50,339 bases of DNA. Origin: Streptomyces viridochromogenes. Lineage in GTDB: Bacteria; Actinomycetota; Actinomycetes; Streptomycetales; Streptomycetaceae. Within the stretch, counting starts at the first letter, position 1; every line of letters begins with the position of its first letter. The position numbers were made by a program, and so were the translations under genes. The stretch spans positions 1-50,339 of the forward strand of contig NZ_LGUR01000239.1 in NCBI RefSeq assembly GCF_001270495.1, written 5' to 3'. The notes beneath the pieces were generated by a model. It was not told the DNA's origin and searched no databases. It saw only the letters and a program-made list of their open reading frames with translations. Shown here one piece after another: positions 8,489-15,963 of the stretch.

Positions 8489-9532
8489 ATGCTTCACCGG
8501 CGCCGCGGCACAGCCGCCGTCGCTCTCGCCGTCGCCGCCGCGCTGTCGCTCGCGGCCTGCGGCGGCTCCAACGACGGCGCGGACAACGCGGGTTCGCCGG
8601 CCGGAGCCGGCGACAAGAAGGACGTGGCCAAGGGCGGCAAGGACTTCGCCTCCGCCGCGAAGAAGACCGCCGAGATGGGCACGGACGCCCAGCCTGGCCA
8701 GTGGCCGCGCACCATCGAGCACGCCATGGGCGAGACCGTCCTCAAGTCCCAGCCCAAGCGGGTCGTCGTCCTGGACGTCGGCGAGCTGGACAACGTCGTC
8801 TCCCTCGGCGTCAAGCCGGTCGGCCTCGCCCCCACCGAGGGCTCCCCCGAACTGCCTTCCTATCTGAAGAAGGACGCCGGCACCCCGAAGAACGTCGGCA
8901 CCATCAACAACCTCAACCTGGAGGCGATCGCCGGCCTCAAGCCGGACCTGATCCTCGGCAGCCAGCTGCGTGCCGCGGACAAGTACGACGAGCTGTCGCA
9001 GATCGCGCCCACCGTCTTCTCCATCCGTCCGGGCTTCACGTGGAAGGAGAACTACCTCCTCAACGCCGCGGCCCTGGACAAGACCGCCGAGGCCAAGGCG
9101 AAGCTCGCCGCGTACGACAAGAAGGTCGACGCACTCGACGCGAAGCTCGGCGCCGACAAGCCGACCGTGTCGATGGTGCGTTACCTGCCCGACGGGGTGA
9201 TCCGGCTCTACGCCAACGCCTCTTTCATCGGCACCATCCTCAAGGACGCCGGCATCCCGCGCCCCAAGAACCAGGACATCGAGGACCTGGCCGCCGAGGT
9301 GAGCGCCGAGAACATCGACCAGGCCGACGCGGACTACATCTTCACCGGCGTGTACGGCGACGCGAAGGCCACCGACAAGTCCCGTGCGCAGGGCAACCCG
9401 CTGTGGAAGAACCTCAAGGCGGTCAAGGCCGGGCACGCGTACGACGTTCCGGACGAGACCTGGTACCTGGGTCTGGGCGTCACGGCGGCCGACGAGGTCC
9501 TCGGGGACCTGGAGAAGTACCTCACCAAGTAG
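8489..9532 (+). CDS. Iron-siderophore ABC transporter substrate-binding lipoprotein
   Basis: A 347-residue lipoprotein. The signal peptide ends in the lipobox LSLAAC, with Cys24 as the lipidated residue. The rest is a class III (FecB/FhuD-like) periplasmic-binding fold: RVVVLDVGELDNVVSLGVKPVG in the N-lobe and EAIAGLKPDLILGS before the connecting helix. It captures ferric siderophore for the two permeases downstream. The ATG at 8489 is preferred over the in-frame ATG at 8474 because GAGGGAG (8476-8482) is spaced correctly for 8489 and would lie inside the coding region otherwise. The iron box upstream supports the role. The siderophore is unknown. Confidence 0.92.
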   Translation: MLHRRRGTAAVALAVAAALSLAACGGSNDGADNAGSPAGAGDKKDVAKGGKDFASAAKKTAEMGTDAQPGQWPRTIEHAMGETVLKSQPKRVVVLDVGELDNVVSLGVKPVGLAPTEGSPELPSYLKKDAGTPKNVGTINNLNLEAIAGLKPDLILGSQLRAADKYDELSQIAPTVFSIRPGFTWKENYLLNAAALDKTAEAKAKLAAYDKKVDALDAKLGADKPTVSMVRYLPDGVIRLYANASFIGTILKDAGIPRPKNQDIEDLAAEVSAENIDQADADYIFTGVYGDAKATDKSRAQGNPLWKNLKAVKAGHAYDVPDETWYLGLGVTAADEVLGDLEKYLTK

Positions 9533-9585
9533 GCGCGCGCGTCAGCAAGCAAGCGAAGCACAAGAGAAACAGCAGAAGGAACCGC

Positions 9586-10590
9586 ATGTCCCGTGCCACC
9601 CGGCGTCGTGTCGCCTGGACGCTCGCGGGCGTGCTCCTGCTGCTCCTCGCCGTCCTGCTGAGCCTCGCCCTCGGCAGCCGGCAGATTCCCCCGGCCCAGG
9701 TGTTCGACGCCCTGCTGCACGGCGGCGACGGCGACGACGCGCAGATCGTGCGCGCGCTGCGCGTCCCCCGCACGGTCATCGGCGTGCTGGTCGGACTCGC
9801 CCTCGCGGTGGCCGGGGTGGTCATGCAGGGCATCACCCGCAACCCGATCGCCGAGCCCGGCGTCCTCGGCGTCAGCCAGGGCGCCTCGCTGGGGGTCGTC
9901 TGCGCGATCGCGTTCCTCGGGGTGCACTCGCCCGCCGGGTACATCTGGTTCGCGTTCGCCGGAGCGGGGATCGCCGCGGTGGCCGCGTACGCCGTGGCGG
10001 GCAGCGGACGCGGCGGCGCCTCGCCCGTCAAACTGGCGCTGGCCGGGGCCGCGATGAACGCCTTCATCGCCTCGGTGGTCTCCGCCATCGTCACGACCGA
10101 CGCCCGCGCCCTGGACGAGTTCCGGTTCTGGGACGTCGGCTCGATCGCCGGCCGGGACGGCGAAGTCGTCGCGCGGACCTGGCCGTTCGTCCTCGTCGGG
10201 CTGCTGCTGGTCGCTGTGACGGCGCGGGGGCTGGACGCCCTGGCTCTCGGCGACGACGTGGCCAGGGGGCTGGGCCACCGGGTCGCGCTGCTGCGGGCCG
10301 TCGGCGCGCTCGCCGCGACCTTGCTGACCGGGGTCGCCGTCGCGGCCGCCGGTCCGATCGCGTTCATCGGACTCGCCGTCCCGCACATCGCGCGGGCTCT
10401 GGTCGGGGCCGACCACCGATGGGTGCTGGCCTTGTCGGCCCTGCTGGGTCCCGTGGTGATCCTGGTGTCGGACGTGCTCGGCCGGGTCGTCTTCGCGCCC
10501 TCGGAAGTGCCGGTGGCCGTGATGACCGCGTTGCTCGGCGTGCCCTTCCTGGTCGCGCTGGTACGGAGGAAGGCGACGGTGGCGGCGTGA
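9586..10590 (+). CDS. FecCD-family siderophore ABC permease
   Basis: A 334-residue integral membrane protein of the FecCD/BtuC family, expected to have about ten helices. Family blocks visible are LRVPRTVIGVLVGLALAVAG near residues 58-77, GITRNPIAEPGVLGVSQGAS, and near the C-terminus GPIAFIGLAVPHIAR, which contacts the ATPase. An AGAAGGA ribosome site precedes the ATG at 9586, 53 bp after the lipoprotein gene. Its stop overlaps the GTG of the second permease (GTGA), so the two are coupled and probably form a heterodimer. Confidence 0.93.
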   Translation: MSRATRRRVAWTLAGVLLLLLAVLLSLALGSRQIPPAQVFDALLHGGDGDDAQIVRALRVPRTVIGVLVGLALAVAGVVMQGITRNPIAEPGVLGVSQGASLGVVCAIAFLGVHSPAGYIWFAFAGAGIAAVAAYAVAGSGRGGASPVKLALAGAAMNAFIASVVSAIVTTDARALDEFRFWDVGSIAGRDGEVVARTWPFVLVGLLLVAVTARGLDALALGDDVARGLGHRVALLRAVGALAATLLTGVAVAAAGPIAFIGLAVPHIARALVGADHRWVLALSALLGPVVILVSDVLGRVVFAPSEVPVAVMTALLGVPFLVALVRRKATVAA

Positions 10591-11660
10591 CCCTGCCTCT
10601 TGAACGAACCAGCCCCGCCCCACGGCGTCTTCGCCCCGCCGGGTACACCGTGGTCCGCGTGCGGGGCGGCAGTTTCCTGCTGCACCGCCGGGCGTGTGCC
10701 GTCGCGGTGCTGCTGGCCGCCGTACTCGCGGTGACGGTCGTGGTGTCCCTGTCCGTCGGCGAGTCGTACGTCTCCCCCACGGAGGTCGTGCGGGTACTGC
10801 TCGGCCGGCCGAGCCCCGACGAACTGGTCGTCGGCACCCTGCGCCTCCCCCGGCTGGTGACGGGTCTGCTGGTCGGCGCCGCGTTCGGCGTCTCCGGCGC
10901 GCTGATCCAGACCGTGGCCCGCAACTCCCTCGCCAGCCCGGACGTCATCGGCGTCACGCATGGCGCGGGCGCGGCGACGGTGACCGCGATGACGTTCGGG
11001 ATCACGTCGTACGCCCTGCTGCCGTACGTGTCGGTGGCGGGCGGACTGTCGGCCGCCGCGCTCGTCTACGTCTTCGCCTGGCGGGGCGGGCTGCACGCCA
11101 CGCGCTTCGTCCTCGTCGGGATCGGTGTCTCGATCGCGCTCGGCTCGCTGACCCGGTTGTTCCTCACCAAGGGCGACTACCTGGTGGCCCAGCAGGCCAA
11201 GGTGTGGCTGACCGGTTCGCTCAACGGCCGGGGCTACGACCAGGCCGCGCCCCTCGCCCTGGTCCTCGCCGTCCTGGTCCCGGCGCTGCTGTGGGCGGCG
11301 CACGCCCAGCGCATGGTGTCCCTGGACGACAGCACGGCGACCGCACTGGGCGTACGGCTCGGTCCGGTCCGGCTGGGTCTGACCGCACTCGGCGTGGTGC
11401 TGGCGTCGGTGGCGACCGGCGCCGCGGGACCGGTCGACTTCGTCGCGCTGCTCGCCCCGCAGATCGCCCACCGACTGACCCGCACCGCCCAGATTCCGCT
11501 GCTCTCCTCCGCGCTGACCGGCGCCGCGATCGTCGTCGTCGCGGACCTGCTCGCCCGCCGGCTGTTCTCGCCGGTCGAGCTGCCGGTGGGCGTGCTCACG
11601 GCGGCGGTCGGCGCGCCCTATCTGATGTGGCTGATCGCTCGCACCCGGCTCCGCCGGTGA
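10587..11660 (+). CDS. FecCD-family siderophore ABC permease, second subunit
   Basis: A 357-residue FecCD-family membrane protein. Family blocks are LRLPRLVTGLLVGAAFGVSGALIQ, ARNSLASPDVIGVTHGA and, near the end, GPVDFVALLAPQIAHRL. It has a 40-residue N-terminal extension before the first helix. The GTG start overlaps the first permease's stop and is preceded by GGAGGAAGG inside that gene. No ATP-binding subunit follows; the next gene encodes an EF-hand protein. The importer must therefore borrow an ATPase encoded elsewhere. Confidence 0.92.
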   Translation: MTLPLERTSPAPRRLRPAGYTVVRVRGGSFLLHRRACAVAVLLAAVLAVTVVVSLSVGESYVSPTEVVRVLLGRPSPDELVVGTLRLPRLVTGLLVGAAFGVSGALIQTVARNSLASPDVIGVTHGAGAATVTAMTFGITSYALLPYVSVAGGLSAAALVYVFAWRGGLHATRFVLVGIGVSIALGSLTRLFLTKGDYLVAQQAKVWLTGSLNGRGYDQAAPLALVLAVLVPALLWAAHAQRMVSLDDSTATALGVRLGPVRLGLTALGVVLASVATGAAGPVDFVALLAPQIAHRLTRTAQIPLLSSALTGAAIVVVADLLARRLFSPVELPVGVLTAAVGAPYLMWLIARTRLRR

Positions 11661-11768
11661 CGCGGGTGCGGTCATGAGTCCGTCGATGGAGGGAACCCGG
11701 AGGGGCGTGGGAGCGTTCTCTTCTGGTGACGGGGTACGTCGGCTCACCTGCCGACGACAGGAACGGGG

Positions 11769-12032
11769 ATGAACACGATGAGTGACAAGGCCAGAAAGCT
11801 GTTCGAGGCGCTCGACCTCGACGAGAACGGGACGCTGACCCGCGTGGAGGTGATCAGCGCGCTGCGGTCGAAGGGCCCGTCGCTGGCCGCGTCGGGAGAT
11901 CTGCCGCTCTGGGCCGTGGGAGACGAGGACGCCTCCTCCGCGCTCTTCGACGCCGCCGACCAGAACGGGGACGCGGTGCTGACCCTGGAGGAGTTCGCGG
12001 CGGTGGTGGACCGCCGTTTCGGCTGGAAGTGA
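11769..12032 (+). CDS. Small EF-hand calcium-binding protein
   Basis: An 87-residue acidic protein with two EF-hand loops. The first is DLDENGTLTRVE (Asp1, Asp3, Asn5, Gly6, Leu8, Glu12). The second is DQNGDAVLTLEE (Asp1, Asn3, Asp5, Leu8, Glu12). Short helices flank both, as in calmodulin-like calerythrin/calsensor proteins known from Streptomyces. There is no signal peptide or membrane segment, so it is probably a cytosolic calcium sensor or buffer. An ATG at 11778 is an alternative start three codons in. A small hairpin (CGTCGG/CCGACG, 11737-11756) lies just upstream. Confidence 0.88.
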   Translation: MNTMSDKARKLFEALDLDENGTLTRVEVISALRSKGPSLAASGDLPLWAVGDEDASSALFDAADQNGDAVLTLEEFAAVVDRRFGWK

Positions 12033-12141
12033 CACCGGTCTGACGCCCTGCCGGGGTGCGTGCCCCCTGCGGTTTTCTGATCTGCCCTGATCTGCCCGCT
12101 CTTGGCCGTGGCCGGACTTCGGCCCAATGTTGTGCACTTTC

Positions 12142-12170
12142 TTGACGACGGTCACCAGAGAGCCTACCTT
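12142..12170 (+). promoter_or_regulatory. Predicted sigma-HrdB-type promoter for the MHS transporter
   Basis: TTGACG (12142-12147) and TACCTT (12165-12170) are separated by 17 bp. This is a good vegetative Streptomyces promoter, with an expected start near 12177. It lies 34 bp upstream of the chosen ATG at 12205 and argues against an in-frame start at 12127. Confidence 0.65.
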
Positions 12171-12204
12171 CGCGGTGTCCTTCCCCCGGTCAAGGGAGAC
12201 CGCG

Positions 12205-13563
12205 ATGCCCTCGTCCCCCGTCGCATCACCGTCACCGTCCAGTCCCGAAAGCGCCCGGCAACTGCGCCGGGTCGCCCTCTCCGGGCTGCTCGGTACCGCC
12301 GTGGAGTTCTACGACTTCCTCGTCTACGGCACCGTCGCCGCCCTGGTCTTCGGCGAGCTGTTCTTCCCCGGCGCCGACCCCGCCGTCGGCACCATCGCCG
12401 CGTTCGGCACCTTCGCCGCCGGCTATGTCGCCCGCCCGCTCGGCGGCATCGTCTTCGGGCACTTCGGCGACCGGCTCGGCCGCAAGTCGATGCTGCTGCT
12501 CACCATGGGCCTGATGGGCGGCGCCAGCTTCCTCATCGGCCTGCTGCCCACGTACGACACGATCGGCGTCTGGGCGCCGGTCCTGCTGATCACGCTGCGC
12601 GTCGTCCAGGGCATCGCCATCGGCGGTGAATGGGGCGGCGCCACCCTGATGGTCGTCGAGCACGCCGGTGAGCGGCGCCGCGGCCTGTGGTCGAGCTTCA
12701 CGCAGATGGGGGCCCCGCTCGGCTCCCTGCTCTCCTCGCTCGTCGTGACGTTCGTGGTCGCCATGCCCAGGGACCAGTTCACGGCCTGGGGCTGGCGCGT
12801 GCCGTTCCTGCTGAGCGTGGTGCTGCTCGGCGTCGGCCTCTTCGTCCGGCTCAAGGTCGTCGAGAGCCCGCTCTTCGCCGAGGTGAAGAAGGACCGCGCC
12901 GAGGCCCGGCTGCCCATCGTCGACGTACTGCGGCGCCCCCGCCCCCTGCTGCTGGCCTGCTGTGTCGGCATCGGCGCCTTCACCGCCCAGTCCCTGCTGA
13001 CCAGTTACCTGATCGCCTACGCCACCGGCATCGGATACGCCCGCCCACAGGTCCTCACCGCGCTCACCGTCTCCGCCTGCGTCGCGCTGGTCGTCCTGCC
13101 CTGCGCCTCCGCGCTCTCCGACCGCGTCGGCCGCCGCCCGGTCGTCCTCGCCGGAGCCGTCGCCTCGGCCGCGCTCGCCTTCCCCGTCCTCGCCCTGGTC
13201 GACTCCAGGTCGCCCGGGCTGCTGATCCTCGCCGTCGTCCTCGGCCACGGCATCGCCCAGTCCATGATGTACGGCCCGCTGGGCGCCCTGCTCACCGAGA
13301 TGTTCGGCACCCGGGTCCGCTACACCGGCGCCTCCCTCGGCTACCAGGGCGCCACCCTCATCGGCGCCGGCTTCTCCCCCATGATCGCCGGAAGCCTGGT
13401 GGCCGGCAGCGGCAACGGCACCCCCGTCGCCCTGCTGATCTGCGGAGGCTCCCTCATCACCGCCCTGACCGTCTGGTTCGTCCGCGAAACCAGCCGTACG
13501 TCCCTCTCCGGACCGACGACCGAAGGCACCGACGCCCCCCACGCCCAGGAGATCTCCGCATGA
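12205..13563 (+). CDS. MFS transporter, metabolite:H+ symporter (MHS) family
   Basis: A 452-residue, twelve-helix major facilitator. The N-terminal block SGLLGTAVEFYDFLVYGTVAA and the loop motif GHFGDRLGRKSMLLLT (about residues 85-100) are typical of the MHS subfamily (KgtP, ShiA, ProP-type), which imports organic acids or osmolytes with protons. A second GRRPVVLAG loop occurs at mid-length. The ATG at 12205 has AAGGGAG upstream and follows a clear promoter. The stop overlaps the start of the alpha/beta-hydrolase gene, suggesting that the hydrolase releases the transported substrate outside the cell. The substrate is not predictable. Confidence 0.92.
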   Translation: MPSSPVASPSPSSPESARQLRRVALSGLLGTAVEFYDFLVYGTVAALVFGELFFPGADPAVGTIAAFGTFAAGYVARPLGGIVFGHFGDRLGRKSMLLLTMGLMGGASFLIGLLPTYDTIGVWAPVLLITLRVVQGIAIGGEWGGATLMVVEHAGERRRGLWSSFTQMGAPLGSLLSSLVVTFVVAMPRDQFTAWGWRVPFLLSVVLLGVGLFVRLKVVESPLFAEVKKDRAEARLPIVDVLRRPRPLLLACCVGIGAFTAQSLLTSYLIAYATGIGYARPQVLTALTVSACVALVVLPCASALSDRVGRRPVVLAGAVASAALAFPVLALVDSRSPGLLILAVVLGHGIAQSMMYGPLGALLTEMFGTRVRYTGASLGYQGATLIGAGFSPMIAGSLVAGSGNGTPVALLICGGSLITALTVWFVRETSRTSLSGPTTEGTDAPHAQEISA

Positions 13564-14996
13564 CGGCCGACACCGCGACCCCCGAGGCGGAAGTACACCG
13601 GACCCGGACCCGCCGCCGGACCCGGACCCGAACGCGCACCGCCTGTGCGGCAGCCCTTCTGCTCGCCGCCACCGCGCTGCCCACCTCGGCCGCCGCCGCG
13701 GCGGACACGACCCACGTGGACGGCCGGCTCCCCTCGGGCGCCACGTACATGATGGACGTGCCCGCCCACTGGAACGGCACCGTCCTGCTCTTCAGCCACG
13801 GTTACGCGACCGGCCCGGCCAACCCCGCCCAGGTCGCCCCGGACGACGCCACGAAGGCCCTGCTCCTGCGGAACGGCTACGCCCTGATCGGCTCCTCGTA
13901 CGCCACCACCGGCTGGGCGGTGACGGACGCGGTTCCCGACCAGCTCGCCACCCTGAACGCCTTCACCGAGCGCTTCGGGACGGCCTCCCGCACCATCGCG
14001 TGGGGGCGGTCGTACGGCGGGCTCGTCACCACCGCCATCGCCGAGCGCAGCCCGGACCGGATCGACGGTTCGATCTCGCTGTGCGGCCTGGTCCACGGCG
14101 GCATCGCCAACTGGAACAACACCCTCGATCCCGTCTTCGCCCTCAAGACGCTCCTCGCGCCCGGCTCCGACGTCCCCCTGGTGAACATCGCCGACCAGGC
14201 GGCCGCCGCCGACGCGGCCGACGCTCTGACCGCTGTGGTCGACTCGGCGCAGACGACCGCCGAGGGGCGGGCGCGTATCGCCCTCGCCGCCGCCCTGCAC
14301 AACATCCCCGTCTGGAACCAGCCCACGCAGACCAGGCCCGCCGCGGCCGACTGGGACGCCCAGCAGGCCAACCAGTACGAGGCCGTCAAGGGGCTGCTGA
14401 AGGTCGCCGCGTTCAACCGGCGGCAGGAGTCCGAGGTCCGGGCGGGCGGCAACATGTCCTGGAACACCGGCGTCGACTACGCACGGCTGCTCGGCGGGTC
14501 GTCCGTCCGCAAGGAGGTCACCGAGCTGTACCGGAAGGCCGGGCTGTCCCTGCGCGCCGACCTCGCCACCCTGAACCGCGCCCCGCGGATCAGCGCCGAC
14601 CCGGCCGCCGTGGACTGGATGAGCCGCACGAGCTCTTTCACGGGCAGGCTGACCAAGCCGCAGCTCTCCGTCCACACCATCGGTGACGCCCTCGTCCCCG
14701 TCCAGACGGAGAGCGCCCTGAAGCGGGCCGTCACCGCCGCCGGGTCGGCGCCGCTGCTGCGGCAGGCGTACACGGACAACGCCGGGCACTGCACCTTCAG
14801 CCCCGCCGAACAGCTCTCGGCCCTGCACACGCTGGAGGACCGCCTTACCACCGGCAGGTGGACCGGCACCGACCCGGAGTCCCTCAACTCCCGTGCCACG
14901 AAGGCCGATCCGACGACACCCACACGCTATGTGCCGTACCGCCCCACCGCGTATCCGCGGCCGTACGACCTTGCCCACCCCGCCGACCGGCGGTGA
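13560..14996 (+). CDS. Secreted alpha/beta hydrolase
   Basis: A 478-residue protein coupled to the MHS transporter by an ATGA overlap. The N-terminus is rich in Arg-Thr repeats, followed by a hydrophobic signal sequence (about 28-48). The alpha/beta-hydrolase core shows an oxyanion-type FSHGY, the nucleophile elbow GRSYGG with Ser151, an acid in HTIGDALVP and a C-terminal His in NAGHCTFSP. It is an esterase or peptidase of unknown substrate acting outside the membrane. The C-terminal 40 residues are Pro/Tyr-rich. A strong hairpin follows the stop. Confidence 0.85.
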   Translation: MTADTATPEAEVHRTRTRRRTRTRTRTACAAALLLAATALPTSAAAAADTTHVDGRLPSGATYMMDVPAHWNGTVLLFSHGYATGPANPAQVAPDDATKALLLRNGYALIGSSYATTGWAVTDAVPDQLATLNAFTERFGTASRTIAWGRSYGGLVTTAIAERSPDRIDGSISLCGLVHGGIANWNNTLDPVFALKTLLAPGSDVPLVNIADQAAAADAADALTAVVDSAQTTAEGRARIALAAALHNIPVWNQPTQTRPAAADWDAQQANQYEAVKGLLKVAAFNRRQESEVRAGGNMSWNTGVDYARLLGGSSVRKEVTELYRKAGLSLRADLATLNRAPRISADPAAVDWMSRTSSFTGRLTKPQLSVHTIGDALVPVQTESALKRAVTAAGSAPLLRQAYTDNAGHCTFSPAEQLSALHTLEDRLTTGRWTGTDPESLNSRATKADPTTPTRYVPYRPTAYPRPYDLAHPADRR

Positions 14997-15000
14997 CGGG

Positions 15001-15038
15001 GTACGACCGCCCACCGCGCCGCCGGTGGGCGGTCGTAC
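15001..15038. terminator. Strong perfect hairpin between hydrolase and paaX-like gene
   Basis: GTACGACCGCCCACCG (15001-15016) and its exact complement (15023-15038) form a 16-bp stem with a 6-nt loop, 4 bp after the hydrolase stop. It is placed to terminate the transporter-hydrolase operon. It also ends only 10 bp before the GTG of the PaaX-type gene, so it occupies that gene's promoter region. Confidence 0.75.
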
Positions 15039-15041
15039 GCT
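15036..15041 (+). promoter_or_regulatory. Possible -10 for a leaderless paaX-like transcript
   Basis: TACGCT fits the TAnnnT -10 pattern and its last base is 7 nt before the GTG start at 15049, the spacing of leaderless Streptomyces promoters. No ribosome site is visible before this GTG. No convincing -35 is seen. Confidence 0.35.
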
Positions 15042-15048
15042 GTGCACC

Positions 15049-15900
15049 GTGGAGGACGACGACATCCTGGACGCCCAGGGCAGCTCAGAGGGGCCGCAGC
15101 AGCGCCCCCAGTCGCTCATGCTCACCTTCTTCGGCAACCACGTCCTGGCGGAAGGCGACCTGTGCGTCTACTCGGGCAGCATCATCGACGTGCTCGGACG
15201 CGTGGGGGTCGGTGAGCAGGCCGTGCGCTCGACCCTCACCCGGATGGTCAACCGCGGCCTGCTGCGGCGCCAGCGCGAGGGCCGCAAGATGTTCTTCGGC
15301 CTGACCCCGCAGGCGAGCCGTGTCCTGGAGGACGGCCGCACCCGCATCTGGCATCAGGGCGCGGTCAACGACGACTGGGACGGCTCCTGGACCCTGCTCG
15401 GGTTCTCGCTGCCCGACTCCTGGAAGCGCCAGCGCCACGACCTGCGTTCCCGGCTCACCTGGTCCGGGTTCGGCGCGCTCTACAGCGGGCTGTGGATCGC
15501 CCCGGGGAAGGTCGACGTCGCCGCCGTGGTCGCGGAGCTCGGTCTGGCCGACCACGTCAAGATCTTCCACGCCCAGGCGGACGACGCCACCGACATCGCG
15601 CAGATGATCCACGGCGCCTGGGACCTGGAGAGCATCGCCGCTCGGTACGTCACCTTCGACAAGCGGTGGACCGCCCTCCTGGACGCCGGACCGGGCGACG
15701 ACCCGATCGGAACCCGGCTGCGGCTGGTCAGCGAATGGCTCTGGACCATCCGCACGGACCCCCGGCTCCCCGCCCGGCACCTTCCCCCCGACTGGCCGGC
15801 CCGCCCCGCCCAGGAGACCTTCCGCCGCGTCGCCGAACACACCGAGCGGCCCGCACGGTTGATGGCCCGGGCCCTGCTGGAGACGACACAGCTGAGGTAG
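15049..15900 (+). CDS. PaaX-family transcriptional regulator
   Basis: A 283-residue protein like PaaX, the phenylacetyl-CoA-responsive repressor family. An N-terminal winged helix (LMLTFFGNHVLAEGDLCVYSGSIIDVLGRVGVGEQAVRSTLTRMVNRGLL) leads to the central PaaX domain (WDGSWTLLGFSLPDSWKRQR, LYSGLWIAPG) and a C-terminal all-helical domain. The GTG at 15049 gives the usual family length; longer in-frame starts would run back into the preceding gene and hairpin. No phenylacetate genes adjoin it, so its target may be elsewhere. An ATG at 15118 is a shorter alternative start. Confidence 0.88.
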   Translation: MEDDDILDAQGSSEGPQQRPQSLMLTFFGNHVLAEGDLCVYSGSIIDVLGRVGVGEQAVRSTLTRMVNRGLLRRQREGRKMFFGLTPQASRVLEDGRTRIWHQGAVNDDWDGSWTLLGFSLPDSWKRQRHDLRSRLTWSGFGALYSGLWIAPGKVDVAAVVAELGLADHVKIFHAQADDATDIAQMIHGAWDLESIAARYVTFDKRWTALLDAGPGDDPIGTRLRLVSEWLWTIRTDPRLPARHLPPDWPARPAQETFRRVAEHTERPARLMARALLETTQLR

Positions 15901-15963
15901 AGGGCGGCGCCGTCCAGTCCTTCGTCGACGAGTCCCGCGGCCGCCGGCGCCGGGCGGTCCGTC

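Noticed and set aside
6368..9436. Minus-strand open frame of 1022 codons
   Set aside because: It spans several real plus-strand genes and the regulatory gap between them. Its composition is that of a shadow frame.
11708..11721. TGGGAGCGTTCTCT as a second CebR box
   Set aside because: Only one half matches the consensus, the palindrome is broken, and the next gene encodes an EF-hand protein rather than a glycan enzyme.
12077..12096. Tandem duplicate of a 10-bp unit CTGATCTGCC
   Set aside because: Only two copies and no associated feature; likely chance or a small duplication.
12127..12204. Longer N-terminus of the MHS transporter from ATG 12127
   Set aside because: The segment contains the predicted TTGACG/TACCTT promoter and no ribosome site. 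ATG 12205 has AAGGGAG upstream.
13560..13700. Tat signal on the alpha/beta hydrolase because of its many arginines
   Set aside because: The Arg-Thr repeats do not contain the SRRxFLK-type twin-arginine motif, so a Sec signal with a long basic N-region is more likely.
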